Assembly (NCBI GenBank): GCA_947311845.1
Contig: CAMZMU010000081.1
Location: 5,277,473 to 5,341,472, forward strand
Length of the DNA: 64,000 nucleotides
Reading direction: 5' to 3'
DNA from: Poa pratensis
Taxonomy: Eukaryota; Streptophyta; Magnoliopsida; Poales; Poaceae
Under the pieces are notes generated by a model, which did no database searches, was not told the DNA's origin, and was given only the letters and a program-made list of their open reading frames with translations. Positions 1 through 10,314 of this stretch are shown here, one piece after another. A program made the position numbers and the translations under genes. Within the stretch, counting starts at the first letter, position 1. Every line of letters starts with the position of its first letter.

Positions 1-912
1 TCCGGCGAACGGCAGCGGCGATCGGACTGCTGCGGTTGTGGATTGAAGAGGAGGCGCGTCTTTTTCCACCAGTGGGGAGCACCAAGGTTCGTCGGGGGAG
101 CATGTGGCGGCCAGGGTGCGGGGCGGCCTGCCATGGGGGCACGCGGAGGTGGTTGCAGGCGTCAGCGGGAAAGGAGGTTTTGGGCGCTGCACCCGGCGTC
201 GGTGGGGAATGAAGGAGCTAAGGGGGCACGGCTTGCCGCCGGTGGGGAGGAGGTCGGGGCAAGGCGGATCCCGCCGATGGGGAACGAGGTTGGCGACGGA
301 GGTTGCAGGGGAGTGGCGCTGAGGCCGGGTGGCGGCGGCAGCCGGATTCGAGCAGGGCGCTCGCCGCCTGGCGAGCTGGTAGCCGAGCCAGAGAGGAGGA
401 GGGCTCACGCACGGGCGGGATGGGGGCGGCCCGCCGGAGAGAAGCTGGGCGCGCGCCCAGGGAAATGCGGGGGCGGTCGAGCCCTGACGGGGCAGCGGGC
501 GGCGCTGATGGGCGCCCTCCCGGGCGGCGGGAGGCGGAGCTCGAGTGCCTCCAGGGGCGGCGTGGTGCGGAAGTCGGGCCTCGGGAGCCCTCCATGGTGG
601 CGCGCGGCGGAGGTCGGGCCCTCACTGGGCGACGACGTTAGGGGCCCTCCCGGGGTCGGCGGGCGGTGGACGTTGGCCGGAGCAGGAAGCCGGCGGCGAG
701 GAAGAGAGCCGTGGGGCGACGGATGGCCAGGAGAATGGGGATCGGGTGCGGGATAGGTGGGGATCGGGTTGTGTTCGGGTGTGTAGGTGGTGGGCTTTTT
801 CGGGCGGTTCGGACGTTCGGCTCGGGTGGTTTTCACCGTTCGGTCAGTAGTTATTGTAGAATAGTTATTCTACAACTCTTAAGAGAGGGTTGTAGAATAG
901 TCCTGCCCTATA
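1..912. mobile_element. Right end of a TA-associated TIR-like element (element A, truncated by window edge)
   Basis: This is the GC-rich half plus right terminus of the element type that occurs complete at 2494-6097 and 6105-8147. The terminus (about 854-912) holds a near-perfect hairpin, TTGTAGAATA-GT-TATTCTACAA, then CTCTTAAGAG, then a third copy of TTGTAGAATAG, and ends TCCTGCCCTATA, running into (TA)n at about 909-917. Element C at 8147 ends with the same TCCTGCCCTATA. The GC-rich part (1-760) has long frames on both strands, but all are low-complexity Gly/Arg/Ala translations with no recognised domain, so I call no gene. The left end lies outside the window. Confidence 0.6.
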
Positions 913-917
913 TATAT

Positions 918-2493
918 ACTAGTAAATTTGCACGTGCAACGCACGTATAATCGAATTGAAGTAGTAGAAAATATTCAATTTATAGATATGTGTTTTCGTT
1001 AATAAGACAACCGTTTTGAAAATAATTATAACTTATCCGTGGAGAGGATTTGTATAAATCGATGATTATAGTAATGCATGCAATGCATGTATATACAGTC
1101 TTATTTATATAACAGAAAAAATTTGTCTTTTTTTCTTATTGTATGTAATAAAATAGTGAGTATATAAATTCAGCGCCGGAGTGACGATGGCGCGAGAGGT
1201 AGTTTAAGTCTTATGATGGATTTAGTTTTGAGGGATAATATGAAAAATTCTAAAATACATAATTTTTTTTTTGTAATATCTACCTCCTAATAATGTTTCA
1301 TGATCTAGTTTGTCTTTACAATATCATGTAAACACAAAGTAAATGAAAGTTCTAAAAATATTTTTGCAGACACATTCAAACATTTGAGTTTCAGTTATTC
1401 AATGCATACTTTGAAGCACATTAGTTGTCAAATTTACGCCCTACCTTTTGCTCGGCATTTACTGGGATGTAGCGTATACCTTTGTCCATCCATCTAGATT
1501 TCGGTTTGATTGTGTAATCCATATCTTGTAATTAGTCAGACACATCATACAGGACATCAGATGTGTCCGTGGCCTAGCCCGTAGAAGATAATGCATATCT
1601 TCCTGCATAAAATAATTCCAACTCCAACGAATATGTGTAATATCTGGCATGCATCAGTCCTCTGAGAAAACTAAGTACTAATCAAATTGTACTAACGCCT
1701 TTGGTTACCTGACCGGCCGCTGCGATTGAGTTGTGTAGCTCTCTATGCTTGGATCAATCTTGTGCCTATCAAATCCAGGAGCCTGCGTATAGGGAACGCT
1801 CTCTCTGGCCGCGTATAATAAAAAAAAACAGTAAGGGCTCGGCGGCCGGCCGGGAATTTGACTCCGAGGAGCCTGCCTATAGGGAACACTCTCTCTGGCC
1901 ACCCGTTAGCTCGCTCGTCTTCTAGCTGGCTTGCCTGCAGCACGTCGTTTTACATGCAGGCTTCACGGTGGGTGGTTGTGGCACCGGCGGCACGGCGTCG
2001 TATTCTCTGATGACTACGCCACTGGCCGCCTCGGATGTACCTAGACGATCGTACGCGTAGCACAGCCGCTGCTGTCTCCCGCCATCCTCTTGACTGCGCG
2101 CCATAGTCGCCGGGTCTCGGCGAGTGTCCTCCGCGGGCAGCTCGGGCAGGTGTTGCGGCGCGCCAGCCACCGCGGCGCGCACGGCCAGTGGAAGGGTGCC
2201 CATACGGCCGCAGCACGCGCACGCTGCACCCTGGCGGCGGCACTTGGCTTGCTAAACGAACCGTTTATTTTTATTAGTGGTGGCAATTGATGTAATTATC
2301 ACGAAACCGAAAAGGTGTGTTGAGTACGATGGCATTAGCAGTATTATGTGATTTGGTGGGAGGTAAAACGGGCAAAAGTGGATTTGTGTTGAGTTGTCAA
2401 ACATTGGAGCGATCTGAACCGTTGGCCAAATATTGAAGGGTTCAGATTCAATGTATCAACACAAGTTTGCTCTTTTAATAGTAAGTATAGAGA
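918..2493. other. Unassigned intergenic sequence
   Basis: AT-rich sequence to about 1700, beginning with CTAGTAAATTTGCACGTGC, which resembles a stretch near 58493 (CTAGGTGAATGCCCGTGC) and may be the edge of an older repeat. A 34-37 bp direct repeat (1787 and 1867, beginning AGGAGCCTGC) lies 80 bp apart. 1925-2270 is GC-rich with overlapping frames on both strands and no domain I recognise. No gene is supported. Confidence 0.5.
1787..1900 (+). repeat. Two-copy direct repeat, about 35 bp, 80-bp period
   Basis: Copies at 1787-1820 and 1867-1900 begin AGGAGCCTGC and end CTCTCTCTGGCC, with two mismatches (CGTAT/CCTAT and AACGC/AACAC). The intervening sequence is not repeated. Function unknown. 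Confidence 0.7.
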
Positions 2494-2639
2494 TATAGGG
2501 ACTATTCAGAAACCACCCTTAAAAGTGCTCTAAATAACTATTCAGAGCACCTTTCCCATCATAAGCACCTTCTTATCCGGAACACCGACCCCATACTAAA
2601 CACCTTCTTCCCCGGTACCAACCCGGCCCGATCGAACCG

Positions 2640-3930
2640 CCCGTTTCCTACAGTCCTACCCCCTCCGCGTCGTTGCCCCGTCCCGGCGCGGTGCCCGCGC
2701 TCCTCCACAGGGCGCCTCACCTGCTAGCCGCCCCAGCTCCTAGCGTGGCCCACCCCATCCACGCGCGCCGCCGGCCGGGAGGCCCCGCTTCTCATGTTCG
2801 TCCCGCGGCCACCGCCGGTAGGCCGTGCTTCTCCTACTCCCCGGTCCGCCGCCGCCGGGACGCCGTCTCACTCCTGGGCCCCGTCCTGCCCGCGTTGTTC
2901 CCGCCGCATCTGGGGAGATGGACGCGACGAGGTCATCGCATCAGGTACCGGCTACCCGCTCATGGTCTAGATCCGCCGACGACCTGCCTCGAGTGCGCAC
3001 GGCGGCGCACCAAATTGAATCCCTCCCGCTCTGGACTCACACGAAAGCGAGCGTCGACTCTCGCACGCGCAGGTCCCAGCTCCATCCGGCCATGGGTGCC
3101 TCGATTGAGGCCTCCAGCTGCTCCAAAAATCGACTGGGTGCCGCTCCAGAAATCCACGCCGAGCCTCAAGGGGTCCACGACGAGCAGGCTCAGGCCACAC
3201 TCGTCCTCCGCTTCATCTTGCCGCAGCGCAGAAGCTCGTTTTCTTTTTCCCCCAATTCGTGTTCTTTTTTTTCTGGTTCTTCGTACGGTAGTGTGGATGC
3301 CCGTTCCCCGCAACTCCGTCTCTGCCGGCGTTCCCCGCAGCTCTAGACCCGCTGCGGCTCTCCATTCCTCGCAGATTGAGGTCCCCGCGGCAGCTCGAAG
3401 CCCACACCCTCCCCCTCGCTGGTTCGCCGCGTCCATCCCGCCGACGAGGACGCCGGCCTTCCTCCATGCTCCAGTTGGCCGAGTCTCATATCGGGAAGTC
3501 CTCGAGCGCGGCCACGGAAGTCCACCGGTCGCCGTTGCCGGAGTCCGCCAAGCTCTGCCATGGAAGTTCGCCAAGCAATGAAGGTCGCGTACGCTTGCTG
3601 CACCGGTGGCCAGTGCTCCACGCCTCGCATCACCGGATCGACCCACCTCGCTCGTGGGCGTGTAGGCACAGGAGCAGCCCTGCTCTCATCCGGCGAGCTC
3701 CATCTCGCTCGATGACTGTCCGCCCGCCGGGGAAGTCCATCGCAGGATGCAAAGGGAGTTCACTGTCCACCCCCTGTCCTACCTCGCACCTCCGCGCGAC
3801 GGTGGCCCTCCCGATATCAGCACTAACGAAGGAACACGGAAAGAGCGGAGGCGTTGTTGTTCTCTGTTTGTCTCCCGTGCGCTTGCTATGTGGAGGACGC
3901 AGCTGCGTTCCCTGGTCTGGCTAACTGGTG
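2640..3930. other. GC-rich gene-like half of element B
   Basis: Proline/arginine/serine-rich frames are open on both strands (for example 2673-3581 + and 2960-3646 -), as expected from high GC with few stops. I see no domain, signal peptide or convincing codon structure. It could be a captured 5' UTR/first-exon region of a host gene. A segment at about 3305-3400 is homologous to element C. Confidence 0.45.
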
Positions 3931-4377
3931 ACTGCGACCTGTTCGAGTATTTGCTTAAGCGAGCGTCAAGCGCATCTCTCCCATGTTTTGGTGTTCAGCT
4001 TGCCGTGCGTACTGATCGACAAATCTACTAGCTTTGTGTGTTGGAGACTTGGAGTGCTTCCATCGTTGTTATACAGTACATGTATTGCTGGTACCGATGG
4101 TGCCATGAATAGGATTTTTTTTGCCGGAATTCTTTGCTTGATTGTTGCTGTACTGCTTCATACGTGATGCAGAAACAAATTGGTTTACTACTTCTGTATT
4201 GTAAGTCTAGAAGTACACACGTACTGCAATTTGGTAAGCACGCACATGCTGCTGTTTTTAATCTTGGTCAAAGGTGGAGAAATGGTTTGCATCCTCTTAT
4301 CTTGCAATTCGGTATCAGGTTGAGAGTTTTGTCATGACATCTAGTAAATGTTGTGCACACACATTAGCTACTACACA

Positions 4378-5105
4378 AGTTCATATTTTGATTTTATTAC
4401 TTCTGGGAAATTCACTTTGACAATGTCCGGAGTTCACTTTTACGTATCAGAAGTTCATCTCAACCGGGAGGGAAGTTTACCTTTTATTGGGGGTTCATTT
4501 CTAAAATATTTGTTTTCAAAACGAAGTTCACTTTTTTAATCGCGGGAGATTAAAAAGGGAGTTCAATTCATCCATACCCATACCCTGAGGTTCATATTTT
4601 TCCTAATAATAAAACAAAAATTCATTCGTGAGTAAAACTGTTCATATTTTTTGAGAAGGAGGTTCACGGTTACACATCGGGGAGTTCATTTCATTCGTGT
4701 CGGAGGTTCACTTTTTTATTAAAGAAAAGTTTAATTTATTCACGAGTAAAAAGAATCTAGAAAAAAAGCACTCTGAGGTTCACTCTCAAAAAAATTCGAA
4801 GTTCAATGTATATGATATCGAAGTTCACTCGGAATAACAAACATGTTAAAAAACTGAATTTAAAAAACTGCAGTTTGGTATATTGAAAACTACTCTCAAA
4901 CCATGAAGAATTTCGAAAAATGGTCAACACGAAAAAGATGCTGAATTTTAAAACCTTTTCAACGGTATATCATATGAATCGTTTGGAGTAACAGTCTAAA
5001 AACAACGACAGAAATTGTGCACCACACGGAGCAAAAAAATCGCGATCGGAGGTTCACTAACACATACCCAGAAGTTCAACGCCTCATAGCCAGAAGTTCA
5101 CCGCC
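4378..5105 (+). repeat. Array of GTTCA(C/T) short repeats in element B
   Basis: About 18 copies of (A/G)GTTCA followed by C, T or A occur at irregular 20-60 bp spacing in AT-rich DNA, for example AGTTCACTTTT, GAAGTTCATCTC and GGAGGTTCAC. Element C carries the same motif in reverse complement (TGAAC). The array belongs to the non-GC half of the element. Role unknown. Confidence 0.7.
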
Positions 5106-5295
5106 TAAATAGGAGGAAGTTTGGATACTCAGTTTTCCTTGGCGGAAATCATACACATTGAAACCATCACTACGAGGTCCGGTTGGCCAAAATCGACCGC
5201 CCCCACATGCAATTGGTAAGTATATAAGTCTAATTTAACTCTCCCATGCCTACACAACTCATCCGAGCAACACAAACGTGTCAATTTTGAATTAT

Positions 5296-5990
5296 TCCCA
5301 TGTCACGTTTTTCCCAATTATTGTATTTTCAAAATTAATCAAAATCCGTATTGAATTTCGAAAACATTTCTTTTCAAAAAAGTTGCGTCTTGTCAATATC
5401 TTTCCAACGTCATATCATTTGTTAAGTTTCGATAAACCGTTTGAAAGTAATTGGCAAAATATTGTCCGCTGGATCTAAAAGTTTATTGTTTATTTTGGAA
5501 TCTGCTCTTAAACCGTAAGGAATTTGGAAACTTTGCAAGAGATAGAAAAGATGCGAATTTTCCATAGCTTTCCAACGGCGTATCATTTGCATCGATCCGA
5601 CTAGCGGTTTGAAAATGGGATCCAAAATTCAGTACGAAAACGGAGAAATACGCGAAAACTGAGTGTAGTATTTCTAAAATTGTTTTAAAACCGTGAAGAT
5701 TTTGGAAAACCCGTCAAGATGAAACAGATGCGCATTTTCCATAGCTTTCCAACGGCATATCGTTTGCATCCATCCGACAAGCGGTTTAAAAATGGCGGTC
5801 AAGAAACAGTACCAAAACAGAGAAATTCGTGAAAACTGTGTTTAGTATTTCAAAAATTGTTTTAAAACCGTAACCAATTTGGAAAACCCGTCAAGACGAA
5901 AAAGGTGCGCAATTTCCCTACCTTTCCAACGGTATGTTCCGTCCGATAATCGGTTAGAAAATGGCGTTGAAAATATTGTCCGCAAAACAG
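5296..5990 (+). repeat. Degenerate tandem repeats, about 178-bp unit
   Basis: Successive units start near 5519, 5698 and 5875. Each contains the phrase CTTTCCAACGG followed in most units by TATC.TTTGCATC, then a GGTTTGAAAATGG-like phrase and a GTTTTAAAACCGT-like phrase. More diverged copies are visible around 4866-5000 and 5296-5518. Spacing between matching phrases is close to 178 bp. Confidence 0.65.
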
Positions 5991-6149
5991 AAAATCTGGG
6001 AGTTCCGTCCGGAAGTTAACATAGTATAGAAACGGAAGTTCAGAAAAGGTGCTCTGAATAGTTATTCAGAAACTGGTTCTTGAATAGCTGGAATATATAT
6101 ATATATATTTCAGCTAAAATGAAACTGGTTTCAGTTTAAGCTAAAGGGA

Positions 6150-6785
6150 AACTTTCTGAACTGTCTCGGCAATGATATGTGAACCTTCTCGCGCATGACA
6201 TGTGAACTTTCAGACGGAACATGAAGTGAACTTTTTTCCTGAACAATTTCGGAACGAGGTGAACTTTCTTTTCGCAACTGCACGTGAACCTTTTTTCTGA
6301 ACCAAGTGAACCTTTTTTATTACCGAAGTGAACTTTACTTCTGAACGAAGTGCAAACTTTCTGAACTATCTCGGCAATGATATGTGAACCTTCTCACGCA
6401 TGAGATGTGAACCTTCAGACGAAACATGAAGTGAACTTTTTTCCTGAACAATTTTCGGAACGAGGTGAACTTTTTTTCGCAACTGCACGTGAACCTTTTT
6501 TCTGAACCAAGTGAACCTTTTTTTTATGACAGAAGTGAACTTTTTTTGTGAACGAAGTGAAAACTTTCTGAACTTTCTCGACAATGCTGAGTGAACTTTC
6601 TCGCGCATGACATGTGAACCTTCAGACGAAACATGAACTGAACTTTTTTCCTGAACTTTTTTCTGAACGATGTGAACTTCTTTTCTGAACTGCGTATGAA
6701 CTTTTTTTCTCAGCCAAGTGAACCTTTTTTCTGAACGAAGTGAACTTTTTTCCTGAACTTTTTTAATGAATGAAGTGAACTTTTT
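6150..6785 (-). repeat. Three ~206-bp higher-order repeats made of TGAAC motifs (element C)
   Basis: AACTTTCTGAAC recurs at 6150, 6355 and 6562, marking units of 205 and 207 bp. Within each unit, GTGAAC followed by a T-run appears about every 20-30 bp. On the minus strand this reads as a lysine/phenylalanine-rich repetitive frame (6366-6791), which I regard as fortuitous. The array starts right inside the terminal hairpin. Confidence 0.75.
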
Positions 6786-7179
6786 TTTCAACTTAACTTT
6801 TGTTTCTGTGCAAAGTGAACTTTTTTGTACCGAGCTTGTTCATCCATGTTTATACCTGTAGCAATGTAAACTTTGTTTTTAGACAAAATGAACTTTTGTA
6901 TCGAAATTTTCTGTGCAAAGTGAACTTTGTTTCCGAATTCCGAAAAACACCATGAGCAATTCCTATGCCAAAAAAAGCAGTGCAGCAGCGTGGATCGATG
7001 CAGTTCACACCACAGGAGCACGACACTTCAGGTTCAGAACCCTGCCAAGCAGGGCGAGCAGGTTTGCGTCGTCTCTGTCCATCACGGTGGGCGCACTGCA
7101 CAGTGGAGAGGCGCCGGGTTCAGATGTGCTGACAAATAAGATTTTACTAAAATCATTTTAGCGATTCAGAAGCTCGCTC

Positions 7180-8090
7180 GAAGGAGGTTTAGACGCGGGC
7201 GTGGAGCTGTCGTTGGGGACCTCGATTTAGGGAATCGAGAGCTGTCGTGGGCCTCGAGCTGCAGGGAACGCCGGCAGGGACGAAGTTGCATGGAGCGGGC
7301 CGCCTCACTGCGTCGCCGGAGGAGCAGGGCCGGTGCGCCGGGGATAAGCAGGGCTGCCGCGCCACGGAGGAGCAGAGCGACCGTGCGCAGAGCAAGGCGC
7401 CAGCAGCGGTCCTTGGTCGGACGAGCAAGGAGGACGGGGGCGGCGCTCGCGCTGGGTGGTGGTGGAGGGATCCACGGTCGCCGGTGCGCGAGGGGAGGGG
7501 AGCCGCGGCCGCCAGTGGCGGAGTGGAGGGGCGCGCGGCCGCCGGTGGAGAAAAGGGGGGTGCCGCCGGCAGTTGGAAATGGATGTCGAGCTGGGGATGG
7601 GCGCGCAAGGCGGCGGAGGTGCAGCCATCGGAGGTGGACGCCGGGTGACGGCGCGAGGATAAGGCCGAGTGGCAGCGGCGCGCGCGTAGTTGGCCCGGTG
7701 GAGGCGGCGCGCGCAAGGAGGAGGCCAAGAGGTGGCTGCCGGATTCGACGAGGATGGAGAGGGAGGGCGAGGCTGGCGGCCAGAGAATCGCGGAGGAGCG
7801 GTCCGGTGGGCGGGGGTGGCCGGGGCGGCGCCGGAGTTGAGCGAGCGAGCCCAATGGAGGGCGGGCGGCGCCAGAGAAGCTAGCGGGCAGGCCGGCGAGC
7901 GGGCGAGCGGGAGTGGCCGAGCCGACGCCGGAGTTAAGCGAGCCAGTGGAGGCGCGCGGTGGCACCCGCCGGCGGGGAAGAAGATGTGGCGGGAGTTGGG
8001 GAAGAAGGTGGGAGGAGGTGGTCGTTTGTTTTTATCGGTCGGTGTTGGGTGCGGGTGGGTTAGCTCTAGTTTTCCCAAATTAGAATAGTT
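7180..8090. other. GC-rich gene-like half of element C
   Basis: Long Pro/Ala/Arg-rich frames occur on both strands (7189-7965 -, 7305-8078 -, 7290-7883 +). Nothing matches a domain I know. Part of it (about 7190-7300, reverse complement) matches element B near 3305-3400, so it belongs to the element family and is not a local host gene. Confidence 0.45.
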
Positions 8091-8141
8091 TCTGTTTAAG
8101 CTTAAAGGGAAACTCTTAAGGTAGGTTTCATTTTAGTCCTG

Positions 8142-8144
<3 letters not shown>

Positions 8145-8175
<31 letters not shown>
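8145..8175 (+). repeat. (TA)n microsatellite
   Basis: About 15 TA units directly at the right terminus of element C. Elements A and B also abut TATA or short (TA)n, which suggests TA-repeat targeting by this family. Confidence 0.9.
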
Positions 8176-8180
<5 letters not shown>

Positions 8181-8529
8181 CAGCTTAGTTGACTATACAT
8201 TATTTGTGGCATGTAATTTGCATACAAGCATTTTTGTGAATTATGTCGTCAAAGACTAATCCGTTGCCTTCAACAAATAGCAAGACACAAGTTTGTCGAC
8301 ACTGAGCACCGTCTTGATGATGGATCTTCCAATAGCTGATGTCCTCGTTACTCCTTAATAATCCACTACAGATTGTGGTGTCCTCCGTAGATAACCCACC
8401 AAGGTCAGCACCAAAACTCCTCTCCATCATACACCAACTCGGCCAAGATATCTCCGATCAGACTGAATCAGTAGTCCTTTGCCTCCACCTCCTGCAACAG
8501 GCCTCCAATTGTCAGCGAAGGGAAGTGGG
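8176..8529. other. Unassigned sequence left of the Gypsy insertion
   Basis: Contiguous, before the Gypsy insertion, with 28551 onward. A short minus-strand frame (8200-8430) is present, but I recognise neither a domain nor splice structure. No gene is called. Confidence 0.4.
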
Positions 8530-8534
8530 AGATG

Positions 8535-9811
8535 TGATTGCGTGGATCACACGTTCGTTGGGAGACCCCAAGAGGAAGATACGATACAGTGTAGCAGCAG
8601 TTTTCCCTCAGTATGAAACCAAGGTTTAATCGACCAGTAGGAGCAAGAAATCACTTCTGAAGGTTGTTGGTTGAGCCGTTTCTCGATCACCAACGTGGAA
8701 TCTGCACACAATACAATCAAACTACTTTGCCCCAACGAAACAGTGAGCTTGTCAATCTCACCGGCTGGCTGAAAACAAAGGATTAAACGTATGGTGTGGA
8801 AAACAGTAGTAAATTGCAGAGAATGAAAAGGAACAATGTTTGCAGTTGGTTGTATTATCAGTGTAAAAGAATGGACCGGGGTCCACAGTTCACTAGTGGT
8901 GTCTCTCCATAAAAGATAACTAACATGCTGGGTGAACAAATTACAGCTGGGCAATTGACAAAATATTGAGTGCATGACAATGCATATATATGACATGATT
9001 ACTATGATATTCATGTGGGCATTACGACAAAATACATAGACCGTTATCCAACAGCGTTTATGACTAATAATCCACCGCCAGGTTGTCATACCGAGTTCCC
9101 CGTTGGTATTAAGTTGCAAGCAACGGATAATTGCATTAAGTAATGTGCGTAATGTAAACAAATGTATTAGACCTAACGGCGCACCCTTAAGCTAAGCATC
9201 GGTTATTTTATCCCTAGTGGCAACAGCACATCCACAATCTTAGTAGTTGCTGTCACTCTCCCAGATTACCGGAGGCATGAACCCACTATCTAGCATAAAT
9301 ACTCACTCTTAGAGTTACAAGCATCTACTTGGCCAAATCATCTACTAGTAACGGAAAACATGCAAGATCATAAATAACATATAAGATAGATTGATAATCA
9401 ACTTGACATAGTATTCAATATTCATCGGATCCCATCAAACACAACATGTAGCATTACAATAAGATGATCTTGATCATGATAGGCAGCTCACAAGATCTAA
9501 ACATGATAGCATAAAGTGGAGAGACAACCATCTAGCTACTGCCATGGACCGTAGTCCAAGGATGAACTACTCACGCATCACTCCGGAGGCAGGCATGGTG
9601 ATGTAGAGCCCTCCGGTGATGATTCCCCTCTCCGGCAGGGTGCCGGGAAGAGGTTCTGAACCCTCCCGAGCTAGGGTTGACGGCGGCGGCGTCTCTGGAA
9701 CTTTTCGTGGATAATGACTCGGGTATTTAGGGTTTTCGCGTCTGGAGGAATAAATAGGCGAAAGGGCGGCGGCTGCAGAGCCACGAGGGCCCCACACCAC
9801 CCCACGGCGCG
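8535..9811 (-). repeat. 3' LTR of the Athila-like element, distal part
   Basis: Matches 26955-28240 of the other LTR. Most differences cluster in the first 300 bp (about ten substitutions plus small indels). It stops at the GCGCG duplicated by the nested element. Confidence 0.88.
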
Positions 9812-10302
9812 TGACGAGGGGTAGACTCATCAAGACCCATGGTTAAGGTCCCTAGGTTATGAATATGGGGGAGAGAACGTGGTAGAGCTGGAAGTATCGT
9901 CGGCTGACAAGCAGGGCAAAGATTTTACCCAGGTTCAGGGCCCTCGTGTGGAGGTAACACCCCTACGTCCTGCCTGTCTGTTATTGCTTTGTGAATATGA
10001 TGGTTACAAGGGTCCCGACGAGATGTCGATCTCGCTAGGGTTTTGGTGGCTCTGAAAGTACGTGTCCTGGTTCGATGGCCCTCCCAGTCCTTAAATAGTA
10101 GGCTGGGTCTCGGGTGTTCGTAACCGACTCGATTTACAAGTAAGGAAACTCTAAACCGACTATTGTTTCGCCAAACTTGGAGGATACTCCATCTTCGTGG
10201 GCCTCCCTTCATGGGCTTCATGTAGGCTCTGATAGTTGGGCCTAGTCGATACGTGCACCAGGTACCCTCATGGTAGGGTACCCGATAGGCATACCCATGT
10301 CA
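9812..10302 (-). repeat. 3' LTR of the Tat element
   Basis: 491 bp, TG...CA ends. Differs from the partner at 22584-23073 by A/G near 10016, one extra C near 10069 and G/A near 10097. Confidence 0.95.
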
Positions 10303-10314
10303 GTAGCCCCCGAG
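10303..10314 (-). promoter_or_regulatory. Polypurine tract of the Tat element
   Basis: In minus sense CTCGGGGGCTAC directly precedes the 3' LTR. The same core recurs at 10902 and four times in 15405-15632. Confidence 0.8.

Larger units (their letters stand above)
2494..6097. mobile_element. TA-associated TIR-like element B (about 3.6 kb)
   Basis: The left end starts TATAGGGACTATTCAGAAAC and contains TAACTATTCAGAGCACC; the right end, read in reverse complement, starts TATATTCCAGCTATTCAAGA and contains the same AATAACTATTCAGAGCACC. These inverted ends define the element. Inside, 2640-3930 is GC-rich and gene-like, 4378-5105 is an array of GTTCA motifs, and 5296-5990 holds degenerate ~178-bp tandem repeats. 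No transposase is visible, so it is presumably non-autonomous. A stretch near 3305-3400 matches element C near 7190-7300 in reverse complement, so B and C are relatives in opposite orientation. The superfamily is unknown to me; association with TATA/(TA)n recalls the rice Micron elements, but the size and architecture differ. Confidence 0.65.
6105..8147. mobile_element. TA-associated TIR-like element C (about 2.0 kb)
   Basis: The left end TATATTTCAGCTAAAATGAAAC and the right end, in reverse complement TATAGGGCAGGACTAAAATGAAAC, share CTAAAATGAAAC as terminal inverted repeats. Further in, each end has an imperfect hairpin built from GTTTCCCTTTAAGCTTAAAC-like sequence. Left half 6150-6785 is a TGAAC repeat array; right half 7180-8090 is GC-rich. 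Orientation is opposite to element B, so the repeat-side ends of B and C face each other across about ten bases of (TA)n at 6094-6108. No transposase is visible. Confidence 0.65.

Noticed and set aside
43..756. 237-aa Gly/Arg-rich frame on + (and overlapping frames on both strands)
   Set aside because: High GC removes stops in all frames; no domain, and the stretch belongs to a transposable element half.
2673..3581. 302-aa frame in element B
   Set aside because: Pro/Arg/Ser-rich with equally long frames opposite; no domain or codon signal, so not called a gene.
6366..6791. 141-aa minus-strand Lys/Phe-rich frame
   Set aside because: Translation of TGAAC repeats; repetition explains the openness.
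7305..8078. 257-aa minus-strand frame in element C
   Set aside because: Low-complexity Pro/Ala/Arg translation of GC-rich DNA with a 258-aa frame overlapping on the same strand in another phase.
8200..8430. 76-aa minus-strand frame
   Set aside because: No domain and no splice context; left as unassigned.
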